NCBI GenBank assembly: GCA_003162425.1
Contig: PMOK01000120.1
Span: 1 to 40,436 of the forward strand
DNA length: 40,436 nucleotides
Source of the DNA: Bryobacterales bacterium
GTDB lineage: Bacteria; Acidobacteriota; Terriglobia; Bryobacterales; Bryobacteraceae
Reading direction: 5' to 3'
The notes beneath the pieces were generated by a model. The model saw only the letters and a list, made by a program, of their open reading frames with translations. It had not been told where the DNA came from and did no database searches. Positions 1-9,057 of this stretch are shown one piece after another. The translations under genes were made by a program, and so were the position numbers. How positions within the stretch are numbered: position 1 is the first letter of the stretch; each line of letters opens with the position of its first letter.

Positions 1-993
1 CTCAAACCAGTCCGCGGCAGCGATCCCGGTTTCTATGAAGCAATCCGCTCCCAAGCGTCTCAGGAATATCCCCAATTCGAAATCCTGTTCGGCATTCGCG
101 ATCCCAACGATTCCGCCGCTCCTGAGATCCAGCGCCTAATCCAAGATTTTCCCGCCGTCCCCATCCGGCTAGTTCTGTGTTCCGAGGATGCGCCGAACGG
201 CAAAGTGGGAGTGCTGATGGATCTGGCGCGCCAAGCCCGCTATCCGCTGCTCATCGTGAGCGACAGCGACATCACTGTTCCACCAGGTTATCTCCACGAT
301 GTCACGGCGCCGCTGGCCGACCCTTCCGTTGGATTAGTCACCTGCCTCTATCGAGCCGAGGCGAACGATTGGCCCAGCCAATTTGAGGCGCTCGCCATCG
401 CCACCGATTTTGCACCCAGCACCTTAGTTGCGCCCTTCGTCGGTGTATCGGAATTCGGGCTTGGCTCGACGCTGGCATTCCGGCGTAAAGATCTTGACCG
501 CATCGGTGGATTCGCGGCCATAGCGGACTACCTGGCCGACGATTATCAACTAGGCCGCAAGCTCCACGCGCTGGGTCTGCGCAACCTGATTTCGAATGTG
601 GTGGTGAGCACGCGATTATCAGCGGAATCGTGGCGCGCGGCCTGGCAGCACCAGTTGCGATGGGCGCGCACCATCCGGCTGTCGCGTGGTGGAGGTTATG
701 CGGGACTCCCGGTCACATACGCAACATTCTGGGCACTTGCGGCGGCCGCGTGCGGGTTGTGGTGGGTTGCGGCGGCGTTGCTCGCGATCCGATTCGCCAT
801 GGCCATCACTTGCGGCTGGTTCGTCCTCGGCAGCGCCGATGTCTGGAAATACTGCTACTTAATTCCACTGCGTGACCTGTGGGGTGTAGCGATCTGGGCG
901 ACCGGCTTGTTCGGAGACACGGTGGAATGGCGCGGCCGGCGATTGCGTTTGGACGCCGAAGGAAAGATTACAGCCGCCGATGAACGCGGGTAA
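1..993 (+). CDS. hpnI: HpnI-like glycosyltransferase (5' end outside the window)
   Basis: The reading frame is open from base 1 and gives 330 residues, so the first roughly 50 residues of a ~380-residue family are missing. It starts with the LKPVRGSDPGFYEAIRS stretch that follows the N-terminal membrane helix in HpnI and ceramide-glucosyltransferase-like GT2/GT21 enzymes. Visible motifs are the metal/nucleotide-sugar acidic motif SDSDI, the DDYQLGRKL acceptor-side acidic motif and HQLRWARTIR, equivalent to the (Q/R)xxRW motif. The C-terminal third is hydrophobic, with two or three membrane segments (FWALAAAACGLWWVAAALLA and following). In hopanoid producers HpnI adds N-acetylglucosamine to bacteriohopanetetrol at the inner membrane. 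No other hpn gene is visible downstream, so the hopanoid role is inferred from the protein alone; a general ceramide-type glucosyltransferase is the alternative. Confidence 0.8.
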   Translation, partial: LKPVRGSDPGFYEAIRSQASQEYPQFEILFGIRDPNDSAAPEIQRLIQDFPAVPIRLVLCSEDAPNGKVGVLMDLARQARYPLLIVSDSDITVPPGYLHDVTAPLADPSVGLVTCLYRAEANDWPSQFEALAIATDFAPSTLVAPFVGVSEFGLGSTLAFRRKDLDRIGGFAAIADYLADDYQLGRKLHALGLRNLISNVVVSTRLSAESWRAAWQHQLRWARTIRLSRGGGYAGLPVTYATFWALAAAACGLWWVAAALLAIRFAMAITCGWFVLGSADVWKYCYLIPLRDLWGVAIWATGLFGDTVEWRGRRLRLDAEGKITAADERG

Positions 994-1029
994 AATTCCT
1001 ACACGAACTTCGTGTTACACTAAACTGCT

Positions 1030-1263
1030 GTGCTGAAGAACGTAACCATCACCGTTTCCGAGGAGGCGGCCGCCTGGGCGCGCAAGAAGGCCGCCGAAGA
1101 GAATACCTCTGTTTCGAAGTTGGTAGGCCGAATGTTGGAAAGCCAGATGAGAATGGGTGATGAATACAAGCGCGCCTACCGCAGATGGAAGAAGATCCAG
1201 AACCTACCTGTAGATGCCGCTAATCGTCTAAGTCGTGATGAGGCGCATGAGCGCCGGCGATAG
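1030..1263 (+). CDS. Antitoxin-like protein of a VapBC-type pair
   Basis: This 77-residue protein starts at GTG. It opens with a short beta strand (KNVTITVSEE) followed by helices (AAAWARKKAAEENTSVSKLV), the pattern of ribbon-helix-helix antitoxin DNA-binding domains. The C-terminal half is basic and charged (YKRAYRRWKKIQ), as expected for the toxin-wrapping tail. Its last 29 bases overlap the start of the PIN-domain gene, which fits translational coupling of an antitoxin with its toxin. It would bind and inhibit the toxin and repress its own promoter in the 36-base gap behind the glycosyltransferase. The family call rests on size, fold pattern and neighbour, not on an exact motif. Confidence 0.75.
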   Translation: MLKNVTITVSEEAAAWARKKAAEENTSVSKLVGRMLESQMRMGDEYKRAYRRWKKIQNLPVDAANRLSRDEAHERRR

Positions 1264-1717
1264 ATTTTTTGTCGACACCAACGTGCTGCTTTATTCCGTT
1301 GATGCGACATTGCCCGCAAAGCAACAAGCCGCACGTTTATGGGTGGATGCTCTCTGGGAAAACGGGAGCGGGGCCTTGAGTTGGCAGGTCTTGCACGAAT
1401 TCTATGTGAACACGGTTCGCAAGGTGCGCGTTCCCAACAAGATTGCTCGTCAGATGGTAGAAGACTTCGCGCAGTGGCGCCCACCGGAAGTCACGATCGG
1501 ATTGATTCGCCGCGCCTGGCACTGGATCGATCAGGCTCAGTTGTCTTACTGGGACAGTTTGATTCTCGCAGCGGCGGAACGTATGGAGTGCAGGTGGCTT
1601 CTTAGCGAGGATTTTCAAACCGGCCGACGTTACGGTACGGTTACCATCATCAACCCGTTCCTGCTTTCGCCAGAGGAATTCGGACTGCCCGCGCGAAAAC
1701 CCGGCAAAAGTAGCTGA
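1238..1717 (+). CDS. vapC: PIN-domain ribonuclease toxin (VapC-like)
   Basis: Starts are available at GTG 1235, ATG 1238 and ATG 1247; the gene gives about 159 residues. The N-terminal FFVDTNVLLYS carries the first PIN catalytic aspartate. LHEFYVN supplies the conserved glutamate, and YWDSLILAAAE and LLSEDFQTG supply the later acidic residues, so the Mg-binding site looks complete. PIN toxins of this type cleave RNA, often tRNA or the rRNA sarcin-ricin loop; the target cannot be told from sequence. It overlaps the antitoxin gene by 26 bases, so the pair is one transcript. The 46 bases after it hold no clear terminator before the sigma-factor gene. Confidence 0.88.
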   Translation: MRRMSAGDRFFVDTNVLLYSVDATLPAKQQAARLWVDALWENGSGALSWQVLHEFYVNTVRKVRVPNKIARQMVEDFAQWRPPEVTIGLIRRAWHWIDQAQLSYWDSLILAAAERMECRWLLSEDFQTGRRYGTVTIINPFLLSPEEFGLPARKPGKSS

Positions 1718-1763
1718 CCACCGCTGCGCCCGTATCTTCATGACGCCCTCGCGGTAATAGTAG

Positions 1764-2277
1764 ATGAGGGCAAAAGTGAAGATTGAAGAAGCATTCGACG
1801 ATTACCATCAGGCCGTCTTCAGTTTTTGCCTACCGGCTGACGCATCGCGCGGATCTTGCGGAAGACATCACGCAAGAGTGTTTCTTGGCGTTAATGCGGG
1901 CGCCGGAACGCTTCAACGCGGCCCGCGGAACCTTAAAGACGTATTTGTTCGCGATTGCGAGGAACCTGACGCTCAAGAATTATCGCGATCAGAGCGCTGC
2001 GGAGTCAGCCGAATCGAACCTGCTGGACGCGAGCACTGATCCGCGATCGGCGATTGAAATATCGTCCGCTGTCGAGAACGCAATCGCAGGACTGCCGCAT
2101 CTCCAGAAGGAAGCCCTGGTGTTGTTTCAGTACGAAGGCCTCGCGCTCGAAGAGATTGCACACATCGTCGGGACCGATGTGGGAACGGTCAAGTCACGCT
2201 TGCCCCGCGCCCGCGAGCGTTTGCGCAGGGAATTGGCCCCGTTTCGAAAAGTAGGAGGTGTTCATGGAACCGTTTGA
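1764..2277 (+). CDS. ECF sigma-70 factor, frameshifted near the N terminus
   Basis: The protein is split over two frames. Frame one, from ATG 1764 or more likely GTG 1776, reads KIEEAFDDYHQAVFSF, the start of sigma region 2.1. Frame two continues AYRLTHRADLAEDITQECF, the rest of region 2. The two join exactly if the T run at 1823-1827 had four Ts instead of five. Region 2.4 and the linker follow, then region 4 with its helix-turn-helix (LALEEIAHIVGTDVGTVKSR) to the stop at 2277. The start at GTG 1776 is favoured by GAGGG a few bases upstream. The end overlaps the next gene by 14 bases. It would direct RNA polymerase to a small regulon and probably to its own operon. A sequencing error, slippage or a true knockout could each explain the shift. 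Confidence 0.85.
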
Positions 2278-2668
2278 AAAAGATGAGCTGTCAGAAGGCG
2301 AACTGGATCGGCTCTTGGGAGAGTGGAACGCTCCCACCGCTCCCGCACGGCTGCGCGCGGCGCTGTTCCAGAAGTCTCACGCTCCCTGGTGGCGAAGGCT
2401 TTGGACCTTGTCCATCCCCATTCCGCTTCCGATCGCGTGCGTTCTAGTGCTTGTGATCGCTGCGACCGTGTGGCGCGGGGCCATGCCCCGCGTCCCGCAA
2501 GTGATTGTGAAAACCGAGCGTGTTGAGGTTCCAGTTGTCCAGGAACGGGTGATCACGAAATACGTTTACAAAAAAGAGAAAGCCGCCATCAGCTTTGACA
2601 TTCAAGGACTGAAACCGGTCGCGGAGTTGCGGCCGAGAATCATAAGGAGCGCAGATGCGAAAAACTAG
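2264..2668 (+). CDS. Single-span membrane protein, probable anti-sigma factor
   Basis: The start ATG 2264 is set by a strong GGAGG at 2254-2258; an upstream in-frame GTG is less likely. The product is 134 residues. Residues 1-45 are charged and cytoplasmic (SEGELDRLLGEWNAPTAPAR). A tryptophan-rich turn (PWWRRLWTL) leads into one membrane helix (IPLPIACVLVLVIAATVW), followed by a ~65-residue periplasmic tail with a V/K/E-rich strand region. There is no visible HxxxCxxC zinc motif, so it is not a ZAS-type anti-sigma factor. The role as partner of the upstream ECF sigma factor is inferred from the 14-base overlap, topology and gene order. It overlaps the next gene by 14 bases as well. Confidence 0.75.
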   Translation: MEPFEKDELSEGELDRLLGEWNAPTAPARLRAALFQKSHAPWWRRLWTLSIPIPLPIACVLVLVIAATVWRGAMPRVPQVIVKTERVEVPVVQERVITKYVYKKEKAAISFDIQGLKPVAELRPRIIRSADAKN

Positions 2669-3545
2669 TTTCTTTCTAGTCATAAGCGCCTGGAGCACTT
2701 TGGCGCAGCAGAGACCCGGGACCTTCATGTCTCACGGATTTAGCGGGTCCAATAATATCGAGCTCCGGTTGGCAGTCGTAGCCAAACCTCCTGATGCGAA
2801 CCTTGCCACGCTGATGAGCGTCAGCGGAATTGCAAGTGCGGATTCGGGAAATGGAGCATCCCGGTTCGTGATTGACGGAGTCCATCGACAATACTTCGGA
2901 TACGATATCTCAGCGGAGGCAACGTCGGTCGCCGGGCAGTACCGTGTCACCATCGCGCCGCTCACCTGGACTCCAAAAGACCAGGGGCTTACTCCCGTGC
3001 GCTTGCCGAAATATCCGGAACCCCAGCTTGTGAACGAGAGCGACACCATCGAACTCGATCTGCTGGTCAGCCCGGATGGAAAACAGAGAGTCTCCGACTA
3101 CATCCAGGTCGGGATGAAACCGGAGCCGCTTGCAGCCACGAACAAACAGCAGCCAAGGGACTACACCCTAGATGACGGACCAGTGAATTTCGATTTCGAC
3201 AACGACACGAGCGTTTGGGTTGACGGCGAAAAATACGAGGACTCGTATGGATCCGAGACTAAAACCGGGGCGACAGTGTGGTTCTTCTATCCAGGTCAAG
3301 GCCGCTATATTCTGTCCCTGGTTCCGCATGAAGGGTTTAGCCAAACCGGTGCCGTCCGCGACAACGTGATTGCGTTTCAGGGCGACGCTCAGCAATTCGA
3401 AATACGAACCATGAAACTGATCGTTGGTGGCTCCCACGGCGTATGGAACCTCTACGTCCTGCATGATCCGACGTACCAGCCCCAAGAAGCCGCCCAGGTT
3501 CGATTTGCTACGGACCGTCTGGAGAATCTGCTACCGAAACGCTAG
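2655..3545 (+). CDS. Secreted protein of unknown function in the sigma operon
   Basis: AAGGAGC just upstream supports ATG 2655. The 296-residue product begins with a signal peptide (RKTSFFLVISAWSTLAQQ), with cleavage probably after LAQ. The mature protein is rich in beta-strand-like stretches and has few cysteines. Segments such as YFGYDISAEATSVAGQYRVT and WFFYPGQGRYILSLVPHEGF suggest a beta-sandwich or barrel-like extracytoplasmic domain. I recognise no catalytic motif. It is the third gene of an overlapping trio, so it is probably either the output of the sigma factor or the envelope signal sensed through the membrane protein. It ends 2 bases before the stop of the convergent kinase gene. 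Confidence 0.75.
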   Translation: MRKTSFFLVISAWSTLAQQRPGTFMSHGFSGSNNIELRLAVVAKPPDANLATLMSVSGIASADSGNGASRFVIDGVHRQYFGYDISAEATSVAGQYRVTIAPLTWTPKDQGLTPVRLPKYPEPQLVNESDTIELDLLVSPDGKQRVSDYIQVGMKPEPLAATNKQQPRDYTLDDGPVNFDFDNDTSVWVDGEKYEDSYGSETKTGATVWFFYPGQGRYILSLVPHEGFSQTGAVRDNVIAFQGDAQQFEIRTMKLIVGGSHGVWNLYVLHDPTYQPQEAAQVRFATDRLENLLPKR

Positions 3546-3547
3546 AC

Positions 3548-6500
3548 CTAAGACAACCCCGTCACGGGCATCGTGTCGGCGGTCTGCTCCAGCAACCGGT
3601 ACAGCTCCTCGGCATGAATCGGCTTGGCGATGTAGCCGTCCATTCCGGCGGCGAGACACCGTTCCTCGTCGCCCTTCATGGCTCGCGCGGTCATCGCCAA
3701 AATCCGCGTGCGGCGCCCGCTTTGCTCTTCCTTCTGGCGAATCGCAGCCGTGGCTTCGAAGCCGTCCATCTCCGGCATCTGGACATCCATCAGGACCAGG
3801 TCAAACTGGTCCTTCTCCAGAAACTCCACCGCCTCCCGTCCGTTTTGGGCTACCACTACGCGATGGCCACGCCGTTCCAGCAGCCTTACGGCCAGGATCT
3901 GGTTCACATGATTGTCCTCGGCCAACAGAATACGGCGGCTGGCCGCCGCCCGCGCTTCCCGAAGGACATGCTTGGTTACCACTGCCGGGCCCAGCAATCC
4001 GGCCAGACGGCGTCCGAAGGCGGCACAGATGGCTTCCCGCAACTCGGACTGCCGCACGGGCTTGGTCAGGTATGCCGAAATGTCCGTCTCCCGGCAGCGC
4101 TGGACATCCCCGCGTTGGCCGCTCGAGGTCAGCATGATGATGACGAGCGACGCGAAGTTGGGGTTCTGTTTCACGTTTTCGGCCAACTGGAAGCCGTCTG
4201 TTTCCGGCATCTGGCCGTCGGTGATCATCAACTCAAAGGGACAACCCAATTTCCGATACTCATCCAGCGCGATCAGCGCCCCCCGCGCTCCATCCACTGT
4301 TACCACTTCCAATCCCCAACCGCGAAGGATGTCATCCAGGATGCGACGATTTGTCGCGTTATCGTCCACCACCAGAGCTCGTTTCCCGTTGAGTTGCACC
4401 GCCTCGGTGCTCTCCGGAACCGCGGCCGCCGAAGCCAGGCCGACCAAGGCCGTGAAATAGAAATCGCTGCCCTTGCCCGCCTCGCTTCTCACTGATATTT
4501 CGCCACCCATCATGTGTACCAGGCGCCCCGATACCGTGAGCCCCAGGCCAGTGCCGCCGTACTTTCGGGTGGTGGACGAGTCGGCCTGGCAGAACGGATC
4601 GAAAATCAGTTTTTGTTTTTCTTGCGGAATGCCAATGCCGGTATCCCGCACCACGAAATGCAGAAGAACTTTGCCGCCGGAGGGAGGCATCGGGGCATCT
4701 ACCTCCAGCACCACCTCGCCCCTCTCTGTAAATTTGAGTGCGTTCCCCACCAGGTTGTTCAATACCTGTCGCAGCCGCGTCGGATCGCCTTCGCAAATTG
4801 TGGGCACGCTGGACCTCACGTCGCAAGCCAGCTCCAGGTTTTTCTGGTGCGCCGGAAGCGCGAACGACCGCATTACCTCATCGATAAACTCGCGCAGGTT
4901 GAACGCGGTTTCATCCAGCTCCAGCCGCCCCGCTTCGATCTTCGAGAAATCCAGCACATCATTGATGACCGTCAGCAAAGCTTCCGCCGATGTTCGCACG
5001 ATATGAATGTTCTCGCGTTGTTCCGGCGTGAGATCGGTATCGAGAATGAGCTCACTCATGCCCAGGATCCCGTTCATCGGCGTGCGCACTTCGTGGCTCA
5101 TGTTCGCAAGAAATTCGCTCTTGGCGCGATTGGCCGCCTCGGCGGCGTCCTTGGCCAGACTCAGTTTGGCTTCCGCGCGCTGGCGTTGCGCGGCCGATGC
5201 CAGCACATTTGCCATGGCCTGCAGGAAGTTCGTGTCCTCATTCGTGAATTTGCGTTGCGCATTGGAGCCCACGCTCAGGACTCCCCAAGGTTGGCGGTCG
5301 CCGGCGATAGCGACGCTCACCGAACTCATCAAACCTGACTCCGGGAAGCTCCAGCCGTGAAACCGTTCTTCGGCGCGGAAGTCTTCCACAATCACCGGGG
5401 CTTCAGCATGTAGCGTGTACCCTTCCTGCGATCCTTCCGCGGGAGTGCGGCGCCCGAGTTGGCCGGAACCATTACCGGCGGCGGCGCTTAGGTGGAACCA
5501 CTCCCCATCCTCGCTCAGCTCCAGGATGTTGCAGCGGTCCACTCCCAAAGTTCGCATCACCAGAACACTGGCCGTCTCAAGCACCGAATCCAGTTTGGTC
5601 TCGGTGAGAGCCGACTGGCCCAGGACAGCTACCGCCGCCTGTTGCTCGGAACGAACGCGTAACGCATGTTCGGCGCGCATCCGATCTGTCACGTCACGAA
5701 ATCCCCATACCCGCCCTTCCGTCCGCCCACCCACTCGCCGCGGTTCGGAGTGGCGCTCAAACACGCGGCCATCCTTGAATTCGATCACGTCATCGCTCTG
5801 ATCGCCTGGGTTCTGAGTGACCAGGTGCATCTTCGCTGTAAACTCCTCCGGATCTTTGAGCTGATGCACCGCTTGCTCCAGCCTCTGCTGCGCGCTTCGC
5901 TGGCGCAAAATCTCCTCCGGAATGCGCCACATTTCTGCGAACTTCTGATTCCAAAGCACGGTCTGGCCGTGGGCATCCACTACCAGAATTCCATCCGCGG
6001 TGGATTCCAACGTCGTGCGGATAATCTCGGTCTGGCTTTGTACGCGCCGCCGCAGGATTCCCACCCACGCCAGTGCTCCTAGAATGGCAAACGCGAGAAT
6101 GGAAACAATAGAGGCGGCGCGCTCCGGTGACAGCCAGGGTGGCGTCTGGAGGATAGCGATGTCTTGGCTCGAACGAAAACGTATGCTGAAGGAAACCGGA
6201 TTCCCCAGCGCGTCCGATTCCACCAGGCAAATTCCCGTCAGCCGGATGCGGCTGCCATGTTGCAGGCTTTCAAGACCGGCGCGTTGCGCCTGGCCCTTGG
6301 AAATCGCGGTGAACATGCCTTGCGCGTCCCGCAGCACCAGATCCGTCTCGCCCGGCAATTGCGCCACGCCTTCCACCTGCCCTTCCATGCTCACCAGGGC
6401 TGAATCGTAAGTTCCACTCAGTGCGTCGGCATGCGAGATGAGCGGTGGTGCATGGGCCGGTACACTGCCTGCTATTCGGATGCTGGGCTCTTCGAGCGCC

Positions 6501-7432
6501 GGCCGGTTGTCCACCACACCGGGGAAACCGGCGATATCCACCACGTTTCCCGGCTTCAGAGCCGCTGTGTCTCCGCCTCCAACGTAGATGCTCCCGGTAG
6601 GATCCTGGACAAAAAAACCGCTATCGCCCAGCACTGCCGTTACCGTGCCCCTCACGTGCACCCGGTGCGCGGAAGCGCCTTTGTAGCTGAATCTCTGCAG
6701 ACTCTCGATGGGCCGTATAGGAGCCTCCAACGGCTCACTCGGCGCGCGCTCCAATACCGTGATGTCACTGAGATTTTGGATGTGCAGCAGCGGGCTCAGA
6801 ATCTGGTTCTTGCGATTGAAAACCGAAGCCGCAACTCCCACGATTCTTACTTTGGCTTCCACCAACTCGGTGGGAAAGTGATCATAACCTGGAGGCAACA
6901 GCGCCAGGGTTCGTCCCCCATCCACCGACAGTTTCAAGCGCAGATACCCGCCATTCGGCTCCGCTGAGACGGCGCGGACGATGGCCTCCACTTCCACCCA
7001 ATCGCTATCCTGCGCCGCCGAAGCTAGTTCCTCATAAGAAGGACGGTAGGGCTTGGGCATCGGGCTCTCACCGATTACCCGCCAATGGGGTTGGGCGATG
7101 TCGGGAGCGAAATCGACCTGCGTAGTGAATCCTTCGAGCTCGATCAATTGTCCTTTTTGAGGCTTTGGCAGGCCTTCGATCCAGTGGATCCATATGCCTG
7201 CGCTTGAATCCTGAAAGAACATATCGGGACCAATGGTGTCGAAATATGTCACTACGCCGCGCAGCTTGACTGGAAATCCCTGACGGGCGTCGGCGACGGT
7301 AAGTTTCCTGATTTCAGATACTTGAGTGAGGGGCGGGAGCGCGCTCCCAGACGCCGGCACGCTCAGGAACACAACCGCCGCTAACTGCCAAACGCTGCGC
7401 AGCATGGTGCTAACCCGGGTCACATTGGTCAT
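3548..7432 (-). CDS. Hybrid sensor histidine kinase with two receiver domains
   Basis: The product is up to 1294 residues. A signal-like N terminus is followed by ~400 periplasmic residues with three similar beta-rich modules ([56 protein letters not shown]), resembling OB-fold repeats. A membrane helix lies near residue 445 ([19 protein letters not shown]). PAS (about 470-580) and GAF (about 600-760) domains follow. HisKA has its phospho-histidine in [11 protein letters not shown] near residue 781. The HATPase has its N box [10 protein letters not shown] and DTGIGIP. Two REC domains follow, with aspartates in MITDGQMPE (about 1072) and [12 protein letters not shown] (about 1215). There is no C-terminal Hpt domain, so a separate phosphotransfer partner is expected. 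An alternative start ten residues in ([12 protein letters not shown], base 7405) makes a cleaner signal peptide. It diverges from the amidase gene. Confidence 0.92.
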   Translation of the reverse strand: MTNVTRVSTMLRSVWQLAAVVFLSVPASGSALPPLTQVSEIRKLTVADARQGFPVKLRGVVTYFDTIGPDMFFQDSSAGIWIHWIEGLPKPQKGQLIELEGFTTQVDFAPDIAQPHWRVIGESPMPKPYRPSYEELASAAQDSDWVEVEAIVRAVSAEPNGGYLRLKLSVDGGRTLALLPPGYDHFPTELVEAKVRIVGVAASVFNRKNQILSPLLHIQNLSDITVLERAPSEPLEAPIRPIESLQRFSYKGASAHRVHVRGTVTAVLGDSGFFVQDPTGSIYVGGGDTAALKPGNVVDIAGFPGVVDNRPALEEPSIRIAGSVPAHAPPLISHADALSGTYDSALVSMEGQVEGVAQLPGETDLVLRDAQGMFTAISKGQAQRAGLESLQHGSRIRLTGICLVESDALGNPVSFSIRFRSSQDIAILQTPPWLSPERAASIVSILAFAILGALAWVGILRRRVQSQTEIIRTTLESTADGILVVDAHGQTVLWNQKFAEMWRIPEEILRQRSAQQRLEQAVHQLKDPEEFTAKMHLVTQNPGDQSDDVIEFKDGRVFERHSEPRRVGGRTEGRVWGFRDVTDRMRAEHALRVRSEQQAAVAVLGQSALTETKLDSVLETASVLVMRTLGVDRCNILELSEDGEWFHLSAAAGNGSGQLGRRTPAEGSQEGYTLHAEAPVIVEDFRAEERFHGWSFPESGLMSSVSVAIAGDRQPWGVLSVGSNAQRKFTNEDTNFLQAMANVLASAAQRQRAEAKLSLAKDAAEAANRAKSEFLANMSHEVRTPMNGILGMSELILDTDLTPEQRENIHIVRTSAEALLTVINDVLDFSKIEAGRLELDETAFNLREFIDEVMRSFALPAHQKNLELACDVRSSVPTICEGDPTRLRQVLNNLVGNALKFTERGEVVLEVDAPMPPSGGKVLLHFVVRDTGIGIPQEKQKLIFDPFCQADSSTTRKYGGTGLGLTVSGRLVHMMGGEISVRSEAGKGSDFYFTALVGLASAAAVPESTEAVQLNGKRALVVDDNATNRRILDDILRGWGLEVVTVDGARGALIALDEYRKLGCPFELMITDGQMPETDGFQLAENVKQNPNFASLVIIMLTSSGQRGDVQRCRETDISAYLTKPVRQSELREAICAAFGRRLAGLLGPAVVTKHVLREARAAASRRILLAEDNHVNQILAVRLLERRGHRVVVAQNGREAVEFLEKDQFDLVLMDVQMPEMDGFEATAAIRQKEEQSGRRTRILAMTARAMKGDEERCLAAGMDGYIAKPIHAEELYRLLEQTADTMPVTGLS

Positions 7433-7508
7433 ATCGGCATAAGTGGAAATGAGAGTTATGGTACGAGTGACATCAACTTGCTATGGTGATCGAGTAAAAT
7501 GGCTGTCC

Positions 7509-9029
7509 ATGCCCCCCACTCGCCGTGATTTCCTGGGCGCTGCGATCGCCGCAACAGCCGCCGCTGCTGCACCCGCCCCGTTCTCGCCCGACTTCGCTAC
7601 CGCCCTGGACGCCGCAGCAGCCATTAAAGCCAAGCGCATCTCTTCAGTAGAACTGACCGAGCTCGCATTCCGGCGCATGGACCGCTATAACCCGAAAATC
7701 AACGCTGTGATCCTCGAATTCCGTGCAGCTTCCCTCGCGCGAGCCCGCGAGGCCGATCAAGCGCTCGCCAAAAAACAATGGTGGGGACCATTCCACGGTG
7801 TGCCAGTCACCGTCAAGGAGAGCTACGGAATGGAAGGCGTGCCTACCACCGCCGGCTTGCCGCAATATAAGGATTTCCGTCCGAAGCAGAACGCCATCGC
7901 AGTCGACCGTATCTTGCGCGCCGGCGCCATCGTGATCGGCAAGACGAATGTTCCGGTGATGCTGGCCGATTTGCAAAGCTACAACCCCATCTACGGGACG
8001 TCCAACAATCCCTGGGACCTCGCGCGAACGCCCGGCGGTTCCACCGGAGGCGGCGCGGCAGCACTCGCGGCCGGCCTCGGCCACCTGACGCTGGGCAGTG
8101 ACATCGGCGGCTCCATTCGCATTCCGTCGCACTTTTGCGGCATCTACGGACACAAGCCCACTCTCGAACTGGTCAGCACCCTCGGCCACGTGCCGCCTTT
8201 TGTGGATCCAGCGCCGGCGAAGTTCGTAGATCTGTCGGTGTGCGGACCGATGGCTCGGTCGGCAGAAGATCTGCGAGTGGCTTTGGAAGCGATCGGCGGA
8301 CTAGCCGGTCCCGATGCTAAAGCGTACCGGTGGTCGCTACCAGCGCCGCGCCGCACGCGGCTCGCCGATTTTCGCGTCGGCTGCATTCTGGACGATCCGC
8401 TGTGCCGCGTTGGGTCGGACGTGCGCGGTGTGTTGGAAAGTGCCGTCGAAAAAATCGAGAAGGCCGGTATGCGCGTGGACCGTGGCTGGCCGGCCGGAGT
8501 AAACTTCGCCGAGCAACTAAACACATATCTGTTCCTGCTTTACGCAGTGATGGCGCCGCGCTTTGCTCCTGAAGTCCAGGAAGCCCTGCGTGCCGCCTAT
8601 CGAGCCAATCCCAAAAACGTTGCTGGCGCAGCCCTGGTGGAACCGCACTCCCGCTGGCTGGAAGAAACGGCTAAGCGCATGGCCGCACGCGCCGTTTGGG
8701 AAGAATATTTCAGAGAGCACGACATATTCTTGATGCCGGTGGCATTCGTACCCGCCTTCCCGCATGATCATAGCGAGCCCTTCGATCAGCGCAAGCTGGA
8801 TACGCCCGAAGGCAAGCGTCCCTATCCCGATATCACTCCCTGGATCATGCCGCCCACTTTGAGCGGATGCCCCGCCACGGTCGCGCCGGCCGGCCGCACC
8901 GCCGCTGGATTGCCGGTAGGCATCCAGATCATGGGTCCTTATTTGGAAGATGCCACGCCCATCGAGTTTGCACGCCTGATCGCTGATGTTGTCGGAGGCT
9001 TTGAGCCTCCACGTGCCTTCACGACTTAA
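7509..9029 (+). CDS. Tat-exported amidase (amidase signature family)
   Basis: I take ATG 7509 rather than the upstream GTG-type start because it places a twin-arginine signal at the N terminus (PTRRDFLGAA, then an alanine-rich hydrophobic stretch). The product is 506 residues. The amidase-signature Ser-cisSer-Lys triad is visible: lysine in VTVKESYGMEG, the cis serine in PGGSTGGGAAALAAG, and the nucleophile in GSDIGGSIRIPSHFCG. Such enzymes hydrolyse carboxamides; the substrate cannot be predicted. Export folded into the periplasm suggests use on external amides or cell-wall-derived peptides. The C-terminal region (GCPATVAPAGRTAAGLPVG) fits the family. It is divergent from the sensor kinase with 76 bases between them. 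Confidence 0.93.
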   Translation: MPPTRRDFLGAAIAATAAAAAPAPFSPDFATALDAAAAIKAKRISSVELTELAFRRMDRYNPKINAVILEFRAASLARAREADQALAKKQWWGPFHGVPVTVKESYGMEGVPTTAGLPQYKDFRPKQNAIAVDRILRAGAIVIGKTNVPVMLADLQSYNPIYGTSNNPWDLARTPGGSTGGGAAALAAGLGHLTLGSDIGGSIRIPSHFCGIYGHKPTLELVSTLGHVPPFVDPAPAKFVDLSVCGPMARSAEDLRVALEAIGGLAGPDAKAYRWSLPAPRRTRLADFRVGCILDDPLCRVGSDVRGVLESAVEKIEKAGMRVDRGWPAGVNFAEQLNTYLFLLYAVMAPRFAPEVQEALRAAYRANPKNVAGAALVEPHSRWLEETAKRMAARAVWEEYFREHDIFLMPVAFVPAFPHDHSEPFDQRKLDTPEGKRPYPDITPWIMPPTLSGCPATVAPAGRTAAGLPVGIQIMGPYLEDATPIEFARLIADVVGGFEPPRAFTT

Positions 9030-9054
9030 CGAGAAACGAGAAACGAGAAACGAG
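9028..9054 (+). repeat. Short tandem repeat AACGAGA x3.9 at the amidase stop codon
   Basis: Three perfect 7-base units AACGAGA and a fourth partial unit run head to tail. The first unit begins inside the TAA stop codon of the amidase gene. The array sits between convergent genes. Units of 7 bases shift frame if copy number changes, but the array lies after the stop, so no coding effect is expected. Confidence 0.9.
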
Positions 9055-9057
9055 CTG

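Noticed and set aside
3614-4495. Long plus-strand frame over the kinase receiver domains
   Set aside because: Antisense shadow of a clearly conserved protein; His/Arg-rich and without any domain.
7433-7508. Sigma-70 promoter TTGCTA/TAAAAT in the kinase-amidase gap
   Set aside because: Spacing between the boxes is only about 11 bases, so it does not form a proper promoter.
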